Shown: positions 47,968 to 55,830, counted from the stretch's first letter. The stretch: 64,000 nt of DNA from Sabulibacter ruber (GCF_017355955.1 NZ_JAFFID010000001.1:2480001-2544000); one strand, 5' to 3'. Translations and numbers: made by a program. Notes: generated by a model from the sequence alone, not told the origin.

Positions 47968-47998
47968 CTGTTTTCCGGAATGAAGCCCTAAAACGGCT
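47968..47998 (-). repeat. GTTTTRGGCC dispersed element touching a stop codon
   Basis: On the minus strand it reads, immediately after the stop TAG begins, GCCGTTTTAGGGCTTCATTC then CGGAAAACAG. The stop codon and the element overlap by two bases. Confidence 0.65.
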
Positions 47999-48740
47999 AT
48001 TGGTTAACCCCCAGGGTCTTAGACTTGTTGACCTTCTTGGTCCTGACCGGCTTATCGGCTTCGGCTAGTTCCCGTCTGTAGTTCTTGGCCATGTGCTCAA
48101 TAGGCATCTCAATGTTGAAGTACAGTTTCTCGGTCTCCATTTCATTGGGCGTTTTGAGCGTCTGCACATCGTATTTGCTTTTCAGCAGCCCTTGCCCGGC
48201 AGATTCCAGCCCCAGGATACCCATTACCGGGTACTCGTCCTGCGCTGAGATTACCACCCAGGCCGTTTCTTCAGACCTGCCATCGCCGCTTTGCAGAATG
48301 GTGCGCAGGAGTCCCTCAAACTTCAAAAGCCACATGCGGGCCTCGGCGGGTTTCTGCTGCATATCGGCAATGCTGCCCAACCGGAAGATCATGTTCAGGC
48401 TGAACGGCGATTTCTTGAGTTCAGACAGAAGCAACTGCCTGGCTTCTTCTTCCCGGCCAGATTCCAGCAGCTTCATGGCTACCATCTCACCGGGACCGTT
48501 GGCAAAAGGGGTGTAGCCGTCTTGCTTGGTGTATCCATAGTACAGGTGGTGGTAATCAAAGAGCGTCAGCATGGTGTCATTGGCCATGTACCGCTCCAGC
48601 AAGGCAGGATAGTAAAACGGCGAGGCTTCGTCTTCAATAGCGTTATAGACTTTGGTGAGGTCTACGTTGGAGAGTGTCTGGCCCATGCTTCTCAAGCTGA
48701 ACAGGCATACCACTAGGGCTAAAAGTAAAGAACGTTTCAT
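47997..48740 (-). CDS. DUF4919 family exported protein (copy 1)
   Basis: A 247-residue protein with a Sec signal peptide (MKRSLLLALVVCLFSLRSMG). It shares with copy 2 the pattern YPALLERYMANDTMLTLFDY, HHLYYGYTKQDGYTPF, a helical middle, WLLKFEGLLRTILQSGDGRS, EETAWVVISAQDEYPVMG, and KLYFNIEMPIEHMAKNYRRE at the end. Gene duplication is evident. The function is unknown. Envelope or periplasmic location is inferred from the signal peptide. Confidence 0.83.
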   Translation of the reverse strand: MKRSLLLALVVCLFSLRSMGQTLSNVDLTKVYNAIEDEASPFYYPALLERYMANDTMLTLFDYHHLYYGYTKQDGYTPFANGPGEMVAMKLLESGREEEARQLLLSELKKSPFSLNMIFRLGSIADMQQKPAEARMWLLKFEGLLRTILQSGDGRSEETAWVVISAQDEYPVMGILGLESAGQGLLKSKYDVQTLKTPNEMETEKLYFNIEMPIEHMAKNYRRELAEADKPVRTKKVNKSKTLGVNQ

Positions 48741-48900
48741 AGATTGAGGCTAATTTTCAAGACAACACCTCCAAGGGCCTCGCCTTTAATAAGTCATATT
48801 CATAACCTGTTCTACGCAAACGTTTTAAGGTTGATGCTGTTTTTATGTTAATTTTATCAAAACAGCTTTTAAACAATATTTTTCAATTCTGCTCTATTTG

Positions 48901-48921
48901 GAGAAAACAGGGCAAAAAACA
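48901..48921 (-). repeat. GTTTTRGGCC-like element (diverged)
   Basis: The minus strand reads TGTTTTTTGCCCTGTTTTCT, a related core with the same spacing, directly upstream of the riboswitch promoter. Confidence 0.4.
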
Positions 48922-48922
48922 A

Positions 48923-48956
48923 TTGTTCGCTATTCTTTAAACTTCCCGTACCTTTG
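48923..48956 (+). promoter_or_regulatory. promoter for the cobalamin riboswitch and btuB
   Basis: TTGT (48923-48926), 22 bases, TACCTTTG (48949-48956), followed by CAC. The -7 box is exact and the spacing is one or two bases longer than usual. The start of transcription would fall at the beginning of the riboswitch. Confidence 0.5.
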
Positions 48957-48962
48957 CACTGA

Positions 48963-49140
48963 TTTTGGTGACACCCCCGGTTTTCTGCCGGTGATGTCTT
49001 AAAAGGGAATCAGGTGAAAAACCTGAGCTGTACCCGCAACTGTTATCTTCTTTCCGTTCTGCCCACCGCACGCCACTGTCTGCTTTGCCAGATGGGAAGG
49101 CCGGGCCGATGAAGAGAGCCAGGAGACCTGCCAACGTCAC
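48963..49140 (+). ncRNA. cobalamin (B12) riboswitch
   Basis: An adenosylcobalamin-type aptamer in the mRNA leader. Conserved parts are visible in order: GGTGACAC at the 5' end, GGGAATCAGGTG, AACCTGAGCTGTACCCGCAA followed by CTGT, GCCACTGTCTG, GGGAAGGCCGGGC, and the B12 box AGCCAGGAGACCTGCC at 49117-49132. The closing helix pairs GTGAC (48968-48972) with GTCAC (49136-49140). It is expected to shut off the downstream uptake genes when cobalamin is abundant. Confidence 0.93.
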
Positions 49141-49184
49141 ACATTCACCTGGAGGCTTTCGGGAAAAAAAGCAGCAAGGATGGT

Positions 49185-49214
49185 GGCCCACGTGGGCCGG
49201 CGTTTTCGTTTATT
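49185..49214 (+). terminator. possible riboswitch expression-platform terminator
   Basis: GGCCC (49185-49189), loop ACGT, GGGCC (49194-49198), then a T-rich run from 49203. The stem is short, so this is a candidate only; the competing antiterminator was not worked out. Confidence 0.4.
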
Positions 49215-49253
49215 TCTCCCTTTGTAGTCTCCTCTGCTTTGAAAGCCGAGGAT

Positions 49254-51206
49254 ATGGTACAGCGCGTACGATTTTTTGTGGGTTTACTGGGCTTGGCAGG
49301 ACTACTTTCTGCCCCGGCAGCCCACGCCCAAACCCTGCTACCCGATACCGTGAACCTGCAGGAGGTGCAGGTGGCCGGGCACCGATACACCCGTTACGCG
49401 GCGGGCTCCCGGGTACAGACCGTAGACACCCTGCTCCTGAAACGGCAACCCGGCATTACCCTGGCCGATGTACTGCAGCAGCGCAGTCCCCTGTATCTGC
49501 GGAGCTACGGCAACGGCATGACCGCCACCGTAGCGTTCAGGGGCACGGCCTCCAGCCATACTGCCGTGCTCTGGAACGGTTTCAACATTGCCCTACCCAC
49601 GTTGGGCATGTCTGATTTTGCGTTACTACCCCCTACTGTAAACACCCAGGTGAGTCTGCAGCACGGCCCCAGCGGCGCTTTGCACGGCAGCGGAGCCATT
49701 GGCGGGGCAGTTGTGTTGGAGAACCCCGTTTCTTTCGCGCCGCACCAACAGGTGCGCGTACAGCAGGAACTGGGCAGCTTTGGCCACCAGCGCACCGCCG
49801 CTGTTGGATCTTTTTCTGACGGGCGTCTGGCGTTGTCTTCCTCTTTCACCCGCACCGCCACTAACAATGATTTCCGGTTTAAGAACATCACGGCCTTTGG
49901 TGCTCCCTGGGAAACCCAGCAGAACGCCGCGTTCCACCAGAACAGCTTTGCGCAGGAGGTCCATTACAAACTGGGGCAGGAACAACGGCTTTCGGTGCGG
50001 GGCTGGTACGTGCAAACCCACCGGCAGATACAACCTTCCATGGGCAGCGCCAACACCCACGCCGTGCAGGACGACGAGAACCTGCGCCTCATTGGCGAAT
50101 GGCAGGGCCAGATAGCCCGGGGTTCCACCACCGTGCGCGCCGCCTGGTTTAAAGACCGCCTGGATTACAGAGATGATGGCACCCTTTCCCTCTCTACCGT
50201 GAACACCTACCAAAGCCAGGTAGAACACGAGCGGCAACTGTTGCCCAACCTGCTTCTGCAAGTGGGCGGAGAAGGACAACTCTTTAAAGCCGATGTGGGC
50301 GGTTACGGTGGCAAAACTGAGGAACAGCGCTTCTCTACGTACGGCTGGCTTAGGTATGACCCCTTGCCTGGTCTTCAGTTGAGTCTGAACGTGCGCCAAG
50401 CGTGGGTGCAGGGCTTCAATCCGCCGCTTACCCCCACGTTAGGCGCTAATTACCAGCTTCTGGAGAATGGGGAGCACCAACTTACTCTTAAAGCCAATGC
50501 CTCGCGCAGTTACCGCGTGCCAACCCTCAACGATCGTTTTTGGCGTCCGGGCGGAAATCCGGCCCTGAAACCCGAGAGCGGTTGGGGCTATGAAGGAGGC
50601 TTGGTTCACCAGTACAAAGGAGGCCAGCTAAGCGGCACCACCGAGCTCACCGGCTACGGCCTGCGCGTGAACGACTGGATTCAGTGGCAGCCCTCAGCTA
50701 CGGGAGGATACTCTGAGCCGGTAAACCTACGCACGGTTAAAGGCAACGGTGCCGAGCTGGACAGCCGGTGGAATTACCAATTCCGGCAGGACTGGTCTCT
50801 GGCGGCCGGAGTGGCCTACGCCTATACGGTTTCCCAACAGAAACTCCCCGATGCCCGGGCGAAATTGCAAGACCGGCAACTGTTCTACGTGCCCAAACAC
50901 AAGGTAGCCGGCTGGGCCGAAGTGCGGCACCAAAGCTGGTGGCTCACCGCCGATGCCACCTTCACCGGTCAACGCTTCACCGATAACGACAACAACAACT
51001 GGCTGGAGCCTTTTGCCTTGGTCAACGCCAGCCTGGGCAAAACCTTTACCTGGCATTCTTTTGAAGCGCAGCTCATGGCGCAGGTGCAGAACCTGACCAA
51101 CACCGTGTACCAGACCATGGCCTACCGGGCTATGCCGCCACGCAATTTCCGGCTGGCGCTTTCACTGCAGTGGGCCAGACCCGGCACTTCCCGTTTAAAC
51201 CCATAA
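49254..51206 (+). CDS. TonB-dependent outer-membrane receptor, BtuB-like (vitamin B12)
   Basis: A 650-residue outer-membrane transporter. The ATG at 49254 gives a signal peptide (VRFFVGLLGLAGLLSAPAAH, cleavage after AHA). A plug domain follows with LQEVQVAGHRYTRYAAGSRV, AFRGTASSHTAVLWNGFNI and HGPSGALHGSGAIGGAVVLE. A beta-barrel of about 22 strands then ends in an aromatic-containing C-terminal strand. An in-frame TTG lies 15 bases upstream. Cobalamin as substrate is inferred from the riboswitch that precedes it and the two BtuG-like lipoproteins that follow. No carboxypeptidase-like N-terminal domain or SusD partner is present. Confidence 0.88.
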   Translation: MVQRVRFFVGLLGLAGLLSAPAAHAQTLLPDTVNLQEVQVAGHRYTRYAAGSRVQTVDTLLLKRQPGITLADVLQQRSPLYLRSYGNGMTATVAFRGTASSHTAVLWNGFNIALPTLGMSDFALLPPTVNTQVSLQHGPSGALHGSGAIGGAVVLENPVSFAPHQQVRVQQELGSFGHQRTAAVGSFSDGRLALSSSFTRTATNNDFRFKNITAFGAPWETQQNAAFHQNSFAQEVHYKLGQEQRLSVRGWYVQTHRQIQPSMGSANTHAVQDDENLRLIGEWQGQIARGSTTVRAAWFKDRLDYRDDGTLSLSTVNTYQSQVEHERQLLPNLLLQVGGEGQLFKADVGGYGGKTEEQRFSTYGWLRYDPLPGLQLSLNVRQAWVQGFNPPLTPTLGANYQLLENGEHQLTLKANASRSYRVPTLNDRFWRPGGNPALKPESGWGYEGGLVHQYKGGQLSGTTELTGYGLRVNDWIQWQPSATGGYSEPVNLRTVKGNGAELDSRWNYQFRQDWSLAAGVAYAYTVSQQKLPDARAKLQDRQLFYVPKHKVAGWAEVRHQSWWLTADATFTGQRFTDNDNNNWLEPFALVNASLGKTFTWHSFEAQLMAQVQNLTNTVYQTMAYRAMPPRNFRLALSLQWARPGTSRLNP

Positions 51207-51227
51207 TTTTCAATACATCCAATTACT

Positions 51228-52307
51228 ATGAACCTTAACTACTTTAAAAAGTACCTTCTGTACGTGCTGGTTGGCGGCACTTTCTTTGCCACTTCCTGCG
51301 ACAGCAACGACGATAACGAACCGAAAGGCGCCTACGAGCACGGCGTGTTCATCACCAACGAAGGGCAGTACACCACCCCTACCGCCGAGGTAAGCTTCTA
51401 TGATCCTGCCACCAAAACCGTCATTCCAGACTTGTTCAACCAGGTAAACAAGCGCCCCTTGGGCGATGTGGCCCAATCCATGACCTTTGTTGATGATAAA
51501 GCGCTCATTGTGGTGAACGCCAGCAATAAGATTGAAGTGGTGAACGCAAACACTTTCCAAGGAATTGGAGTGATTTCTGGTTTGCAGTATCCGCGTTACA
51601 TGGCGGCTCTGAACAGCTCCAAAGGGTATGTAACCGAATGGATCACCAACAACAATAGCCGCAAAGGCCGGGTAGCGGTGCTAGACCTGAACACCTACAC
51701 CGTGACCAAGACCATTGAGGTAGGCGTAACCCCCGAAGCCCTGCTGGTGCACAACGGCAAACTTTACGTAGCCAACAGTTTTGACAATACTGTAACCGTT
51801 ATCAACACTGCCACAGACCAGGTAGAAACTACGCTTACCTTCTTCAATGGCCCTAACAGCTTTGCCGTAGATGCTACAGGCAACATCTGGGTGCTCTGCG
51901 GAAGAACCTACTACAATACAGACTGGTCCGTTGACGAAGAAAAAACCACAGCCGGGCATTTGGTGAAATTTAACCCTGCTAACCCTCAAACCAGAACAGT
52001 GCTTCAGTTTTCATCTGCCAGCAACCAACCATCGGGTCTGGTGACCAACGGGGCCAAAAACCAGTTATATTATACATTAGGCAATGGGGTTTATACGCTG
52101 GCAACCACTGCCACAACACTCCCTGGCACTCCGGTGCTGCGCCGTGCTGGCTTGTATGGGTTAGGAGTAGATCCCAAAGAGAACCTGATTTACGTGGGTA
52201 TGGGTCCTTATGACGCGAACGGGCAGGTCGTACGCTTTCAGCCAAGCGGCACCGCCATTGACTCCTTCCAGGTGAGAGTCCTGCCAAATGGCTTCACTTT
52301 CAGATAA
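51228..52307 (+). CDS. BtuG-like surface beta-propeller lipoprotein 1 (YncE/DUF5074 type)
   Basis: A 359-residue lipoprotein with C24 after ATSC and the acidic run DSNDDNE, a typical surface-export signal. The rest forms repeated blades, for example VSFYDPATKTVIPDLFNQVN, KIEVVNANTFQGIGVISGL, RVAVLDLNTYTVTKTIEVGV, NTVTVINTATDQVETTL. This is as in YncE-like seven-blade propellers. In Bacteroides the similar protein BtuG sits on BtuB and captures B12 with very high affinity. The same role is inferred here from the position 21 bases after the receptor gene and from the riboswitch. Confidence 0.82.
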   Translation: MNLNYFKKYLLYVLVGGTFFATSCDSNDDNEPKGAYEHGVFITNEGQYTTPTAEVSFYDPATKTVIPDLFNQVNKRPLGDVAQSMTFVDDKALIVVNASNKIEVVNANTFQGIGVISGLQYPRYMAALNSSKGYVTEWITNNNSRKGRVAVLDLNTYTVTKTIEVGVTPEALLVHNGKLYVANSFDNTVTVINTATDQVETTLTFFNGPNSFAVDATGNIWVLCGRTYYNTDWSVDEEKTTAGHLVKFNPANPQTRTVLQFSSASNQPSGLVTNGAKNQLYYTLGNGVYTLATTATTLPGTPVLRRAGLYGLGVDPKENLIYVGMGPYDANGQVVRFQPSGTAIDSFQVRVLPNGFTFR

Positions 52308-52309
52308 TT

Positions 52310-52347
52310 CGTTTACAGGCCAGTTTTTATAAAACACGAGTAAAACG
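52310..52347 (+). repeat. GTTTTRGGCC dispersed element (diverged)
   Basis: CGTTTACAGGCCAGTTTTTA with an inverted half (GAGTAAAACG), starting 3 bases after the stop of the first propeller gene. Confidence 0.5.
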
Positions 52348-52381
52348 AAGGCGCTCGCTTCATTTGAGGTGGGCGCCTTTT
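52348..52381 (+). terminator. terminator between the two propeller genes
   Basis: AAGGCGC (52348-52354) with GCGCCTT (52373-52379) and partial pairing inside, followed by TTTT interrupted after 52381. It could limit read-through into the second propeller gene. Confidence 0.65.
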
Positions 52382-52478
52382 GCTTTCAAAGGGGTTGACT
52401 TGCTCAGATGAAGTTCCTGAGCGGCCTGGCATTGGGTGCGGGCATCCGTTGTTGTCTCTAATTTCCTACCTTAGCAGT

Positions 52479-53522
52479 ATGAAACGTTTTCCCCGCTCAA
52501 AGCAGTTGTTCTTCGGTTTGTCTCTGGCTTCTTCGCTTCTGGCTCTTTCCTGTAAGGAAGAAAAAAAGGAGGTGCTGCCCACCTACTCCGCAGGGGTGCT
52601 GATCTCCAGCACCAACGCAAACGGAACCGCTAACGGAGTGATCAGCTTTTATGACCGGGCCACCGGCACCGTAACCGAGCCAGACCTGTTCAACAAAGTC
52701 AATGGCCGTCCCCTGGATGGAAACGCCATGGCCATGACCTCGGCGTTTGAGAAAATGTACCTTATCACCAGCGGAAACAGGATAGAAATCCTGAATTCAA
52801 ATTCGCTCACCACGGCAGGCAGCATTGAGGGCCTCACCGCGCCGCAGAAACTTGTGGCCATCAACAGCAGAACCGCTTTTGTGAGCGAAGGGGTAGATCC
52901 GAAGGTGCGGGGCTGGGTTTCTCTGGTGAATCTGAGCACGAAGCAGGTAGTAGACACCACTACGGTCGGAAAAGCGCCTGGCCCCATGGCCGTAGCAGGT
53001 AACCGGCTTTTTGTGGCCTGCACCGGCGAAAACATGATCAACGTCATCAATATCGCGACTAATGCACTGGAAGGTCGTTTTACGGTGGGCGATGCGCCTA
53101 ACAGCATGGTAGTGGATGGTTCTGGATTCCTTTGGGTTCTAAGCAGCGGGAATAAAGGAACTACCTCTGGCAGTTTGAGAAAGTTTGTGGCCAACAACTT
53201 AACCATCGCACCAGAAATCTACACGTTTGCCAACGCTACCCTACAGCCCCACAGCCTTACGTTAAGCGCTTCCAGAAACCGGTTATACTTTATCTATGAC
53301 GGGGTTTATGTCATGGATGTGAATGCCAAAGCTCTGCCTGCGCAACCGCTCATTAAACGCAGGTTTGAGACACTGGGTCAAGACCCTACAGACGGGTTGC
53401 TGTACTTCTCCAAAGCACCGCAAACTGGCTCAGAGGGCTGGGTAATCCGGTACCGTAACACGGGCGCGGCGGTAGACTCGTTTCAGGTGCAGGGAACTCC
53501 CAACTGGTTTAGTTTCCGGTAG
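52479..53522 (+). CDS. BtuG-like surface beta-propeller lipoprotein 2 (YncE/DUF5074 type)
   Basis: A 347-residue paralogue of the preceding gene. The ATG at 52479 gives a lipoprotein signal with C25 (LALSC), followed by KEEKKE, matching the acidic K-(D/E)2 export signal. A longer frame from 52380 lacks any signal sequence. Blade repeats include VISFYDRATGTVTEPDLFNK, RIEILNSNSLTTAGSIEGL and NMINVINIATNALEGRFTVG. Closing residues AAVDSFQVQGTPNWFSFR match those of copy 1 (AIDSFQVRVLPNGFTFR). No second riboswitch precedes it. Whether it binds B12, another corrinoid or something else is open. Confidence 0.8.
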   Translation: MKRFPRSKQLFFGLSLASSLLALSCKEEKKEVLPTYSAGVLISSTNANGTANGVISFYDRATGTVTEPDLFNKVNGRPLDGNAMAMTSAFEKMYLITSGNRIEILNSNSLTTAGSIEGLTAPQKLVAINSRTAFVSEGVDPKVRGWVSLVNLSTKQVVDTTTVGKAPGPMAVAGNRLFVACTGENMINVINIATNALEGRFTVGDAPNSMVVDGSGFLWVLSSGNKGTTSGSLRKFVANNLTIAPEIYTFANATLQPHSLTLSASRNRLYFIYDGVYVMDVNAKALPAQPLIKRRFETLGQDPTDGLLYFSKAPQTGSEGWVIRYRNTGAAVDSFQVQGTPNWFSFR

Positions 53523-53562
53523 CAGGTTTTACGCCTGGTTTCCTCATAACAGCCTTAAAACA
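53523..53562 (+). repeat. GTTTTRGGCC dispersed element directly after a stop codon
   Basis: CAGGTTTTACGCCTGGTTTC, a short spacer, then ACAGCCTTAAAACAG in inverted orientation. It starts at the first base after the stop and runs into the terminator stem. Confidence 0.6.
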
Positions 53563-53603
53563 GAGAAGCCTGCGCTATACATCTAGCGCAGGCTTCTCTG
53601 TTT
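53558..53603. terminator. strong bidirectional terminator after the B12 locus
   Basis: Perfect 20-bp stem (53558-53577 with 53584-53603), 6-base loop, A3/T3 ends. It serves both the propeller gene and the convergent small lipoprotein gene. Confidence 0.93.
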
Positions 53604-53616
53604 ATGGGAATGGTAG

Positions 53617-53955
53617 TTAGTCGTTTTGGTTACGCTCTGCGGCTCCGCCGTACCCCTGGTTGCTGGCACCGCCGTCTTGTTGTCTGCTTTTCTGCTCTTG
53701 CCGGTCATACACCTCTTCATAGGCAGAGTCACTGTTCATGGCCCCGGGAGAGGCTTTGCCGCCGTTGTCCTGGGTTTCATCGCTCAGGCCCTCTGGGTTG
53801 TTCTCGGTTGGGCTTTTGTCTTTGAAGTCGCTTTCCTCCACGTTCACCTGACCTTCGCTGGTACCGGTACTGCACGCCGAGGCACTTATCATCAAAGCGC
53901 CGCCCAGCAGAAAAGACCAGGACAGGCGTTTCAGAGAAATCAATAGTTTTTCCAT
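53617..53955 (-). CDS. small lipoprotein with disordered polar C-terminus
   Basis: A 112-residue protein. The ATG at 53953-53955 gives MEKLLISLKRLSWSFLLGGA and a lipobox ISASAC with C28. The mature part is hydrophilic, rich in Glu, Asp, Asn, Gln, Gly and Ser (GQVNVEESDFKDKSPTENN), without any recognised domain. It is unknown in function. A longer frame upstream adds no family-like sequence and weakens the signal peptide. Confidence 0.7.
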   Translation of the reverse strand: MEKLLISLKRLSWSFLLGGALMISASACSTGTSEGQVNVEESDFKDKSPTENNPEGLSDETQDNGGKASPGAMNSDSAYEEVYDRQEQKSRQQDGGASNQGYGGAAERNQND

Positions 53956-54194
53956 AGTAATATGCTGGTTCAATAGATGACTGTTCATGGCCAGGGCAAG
54001 AACCATGGGCCACACAGAGGTACTACGCGCTTCTTTAGTCTTGAGTTAGCCCAGCCGCCTGTTTCTGAGAGAATTCCTGCCTAAGTACGTTTCTTTTAAT
54101 CTTAACCTGCACTCCCCTCGTACAACGGTATACTCTGGGAAATCCCGGCGTGATCATTTGTGAAAGTTTTACTTTAAATAAGGAGACGAAAATC

Positions 54195-54737
54195 ATGACC
54201 AAAGGAAAAGGCGACAATAGCCCAAAGCAACATAGACCAGATCAGGACAGAAGCTGGCGCGATATCAACAGCCAGGATGATCAACTCAACAACAGCAACC
54301 GGCACAACAATAACCCGCCTTATGAAGGCTCCCCTGAAACCAGGTCTAACCCCAACACCTCTGGCAGCCAGAACCAGAAATCTGCCAACGATGACCACAG
54401 CAAAAGCACCGGCGCTGGGGTAAGCGGCAGACCCAACAGTGAGCTCAGCCACAGCGGTAACCAAGGAAAAAACGCCCCTAATTACCAGGATGGTCCGGTA
54501 GCCGGTGGGGCCGACAATACCCGCGGGGAAAACAAGCCCTCCAGAGAAGGCCACGGCGGCGGAGCCAAGAAAGGCAAGGTTGATCCTGAGAAACACACCC
54601 CACAGGGATCGCACTCCAATCCGTCTGATACCCGCGGGGCAGACTCCTCAGACAAAGAGTTCCGTAACAACCAGCCCAATTCCAGTACCCTCAAAGGCCA
54701 CAAAAACGAAGCTGGTCTAGGAAACGAGAAAGAGTAA
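54195..54737 (+). CDS. hydrophilin-like disordered protein
   Basis: A 180-residue protein with almost no hydrophobic residues and no cysteine. It is rich in Asn, Gly, Ser, Asp, Lys and His, for example NNSNRHNNNPPYEGSPETRS. Such composition is that of hydrophilins and desiccation- or osmotic-stress proteins, but no named family is recognised. The ATG at 54195 is preceded by AAGGAG with a 9-base spacer, a Shine-Dalgarno-like sequence rare in this phylum. A terminator follows the stop. Related in style, not in sequence, to the KGG-like protein at 45473. Confidence 0.72.
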   Translation: MTKGKGDNSPKQHRPDQDRSWRDINSQDDQLNNSNRHNNNPPYEGSPETRSNPNTSGSQNQKSANDDHSKSTGAGVSGRPNSELSHSGNQGKNAPNYQDGPVAGGADNTRGENKPSREGHGGGAKKGKVDPEKHTPQGSHSNPSDTRGADSSDKEFRNNQPNSSTLKGHKNEAGLGNEKE

Positions 54738-54761
54738 CCACGCTTACCAAGAGAGATAACA

Positions 54762-54783
54762 GGTGTTTCGGGCCTGTTTTTCG
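54762..54783 (+). repeat. GTTTTRGGCC dispersed element
   Basis: GGTGTTTCGGGCCTGTTTTT, 25 bases after the stop of the hydrophilin-like gene, immediately before its terminator. Confidence 0.5.
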
Positions 54784-54818
54784 CAAAAGACCCGGGAAAC
54801 ACCCGGGTCTTTTGTTTT
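54784..54818 (+). terminator. rho-independent terminator after the hydrophilin-like gene
   Basis: CAAAAGACCCGGG (54784-54796), AAACA loop, CCCGGGTCTTTTG (54802-54814), then four T. Confidence 0.92.
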
Positions 54819-54841
54819 AAGGAATGTCACGACCGGTGCAA

Positions 54842-54872
54842 TTGGGCAAAAACCTGCTTTGCTGTATCTTCG
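54842..54872 (+). promoter_or_regulatory. candidate promoter for the thioredoxin-fold gene
   Basis: TTG (54842-54844), 20 bases, TATCTTCG (54865-54872). One mismatch in the -7 box. It lies 36 bases upstream of the ATG at 54909. Confidence 0.42.
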
Positions 54873-54908
54873 TGGCGATGTCTGTTTTTCGGGCTTCAAA
54901 CTAAACGT

Positions 54909-55532
54909 ATGGGAATCCAACAAAGCGTAATCACAGCAGACGTAGTGGCCCAGAGCCTCTCCTTCAACGAGTACCTGGAGATGGTGCGGGAGGCCGTGGC
55001 CCAGGGCAAGACCACCGGCTTAGAGCAAACCGAATTTCTGGCCAGACTCACCAAAGACAACCTGGCCATAATGGAGCGCACCTACCAGACGCCCCTGCGC
55101 CCAGACCTGGTGGAGATGGTGCAAGCCCTGCCCAAACCGCAACTGTGGCTGGTCCTTACCGAGGGCTGGTGCGGTGATGCCGCGGTGCACTTACCGGTGC
55201 TGGCTGCGCTGGCAGATCAATCCTCCAACGTGGAACTGAGAACCATTTTGCGGTCTGAGCAACCCGTGGTCATGGATGCGTTTTTGACCGGCGGCGGCCG
55301 AAGCATTCCCAAGCTCATCGTCCTGGATGCCCAAACCCTGAAAGCCATCGGGTCCTGGGGACCCAGACCACAGGTGTTGCAGGAGTTTGTGCAGGAGCTG
55401 AAATTGCAGGAACTGCCCATGACCGAGTTTATCAAGAAAGCGCTGCAGCGCTCTGAAGAAGACAACGGCCAGGCCCTGCAGGAGGAACTCATCCACCTCA
55501 TTCCGCACTGGACCAGAACCACCTTAGTGTAA
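54909..55532 (+). CDS. thioredoxin-fold protein with WCGDAA in place of WCXXC
   Basis: A 207-residue cytosolic protein. Residues 1-75 are helical. The thioredoxin fold follows, with LWLVLTEGWCGDAAVHLPVL; the usual active-site motif is replaced by W87-C88-G89-D90-A91-A92, so there is one cysteine and no resolving cysteine. A cis-proline-like SIPKLIVLD follows. This is the thioredoxin-9/YbbN-like group common in Bacteroidota. Disulfide exchange by the classical route is not possible; a peroxidase-like or chaperone role remains speculative. It is one base from the next gene, so both share a transcript. Confidence 0.82.
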   Translation: MGIQQSVITADVVAQSLSFNEYLEMVREAVAQGKTTGLEQTEFLARLTKDNLAIMERTYQTPLRPDLVEMVQALPKPQLWLVLTEGWCGDAAVHLPVLAALADQSSNVELRTILRSEQPVVMDAFLTGGGRSIPKLIVLDAQTLKAIGSWGPRPQVLQEFVQELKLQELPMTEFIKKALQRSEEDNGQALQEELIHLIPHWTRTTLV

Positions 55533-55533
55533 C

Positions 55534-55830
55534 ATGGCAAAAGTTGTAAAAAGGCATCCTTTCCAGCGCGACTGGCGCCGCGATTTGCTTATTGCCGCGC
55601 TCATTAGCATGCTGCTGGCCATGGCGTTGTTGCTCTATACCTTCGGGCTCACCAGCGATTTCATCTTCAGACTCTTCAATGCCTTTGTAGGTATCTTTAT
55701 CCTGCTGGCCGGCACCGTGTTTGTGATAGTCCCCTCAGTGAACTGGCTTTTCATGCGATTTTCGGGAAAGAAGCCTAAAAAGGCAGCCCCAGCCACTCCG
55801 CGCAAGAACGCACAGAAACATAGCGAATAA
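55534..55830 (+). CDS. small inner-membrane protein with two transmembrane helices
   Basis: A 98-residue protein. After a basic N-terminus (VKRHPFQRDWRRD) it has two hydrophobic helices, LLIAALISMLLAMALLLYTF and FVGIFILLAGTVFVIVPSVN, and a basic tail (KKPKKAAPATPRKNAQKH). No known domain is recognised. It starts 1 base after the thioredoxin-fold gene stop, so a linked role is likely but unproven. Confidence 0.7.
   Translation: MAKVVKRHPFQRDWRRDLLIAALISMLLAMALLLYTFGLTSDFIFRLFNAFVGIFILLAGTVFVIVPSVNWLFMRFSGKKPKKAAPATPRKNAQKHSE

Larger units (their letters stand above)
47658..47996. other. 339-base gap between the two DUF4919 genes
   Basis: No gene is seen. It contains, from the right, one dispersed element touching the upstream stop (47968-47998), a strong terminator (47859-47910) and a second, palindromic dispersed element (47766-47813). 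The promoter of the downstream DUF4919 gene was not identified. Confidence 0.7.
48741..49253. other. 513-base regulatory region ahead of the B12 receptor gene
   Basis: No protein gene is seen. It contains one diverged dispersed element (48901-48921), a promoter (48923-48956), a cobalamin riboswitch (48963-49140) and a possible expression-platform terminator (49185-49214). The divergent DUF4919 gene must have its promoter in the left third, not recognised here. Confidence 0.8.

Noticed and set aside
52380..52478. Longer N-terminus for the second propeller lipoprotein
   Set aside because: The extra 33 codons have no signal sequence and hide a clean lipoprotein signal that begins at 52479.
52382..52478. 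A second cobalamin riboswitch before the second propeller gene
   Set aside because: Some GCGGGC/GCCTGGC words resemble parts of the aptamer, but there is no B12 box and no room for the full fold.
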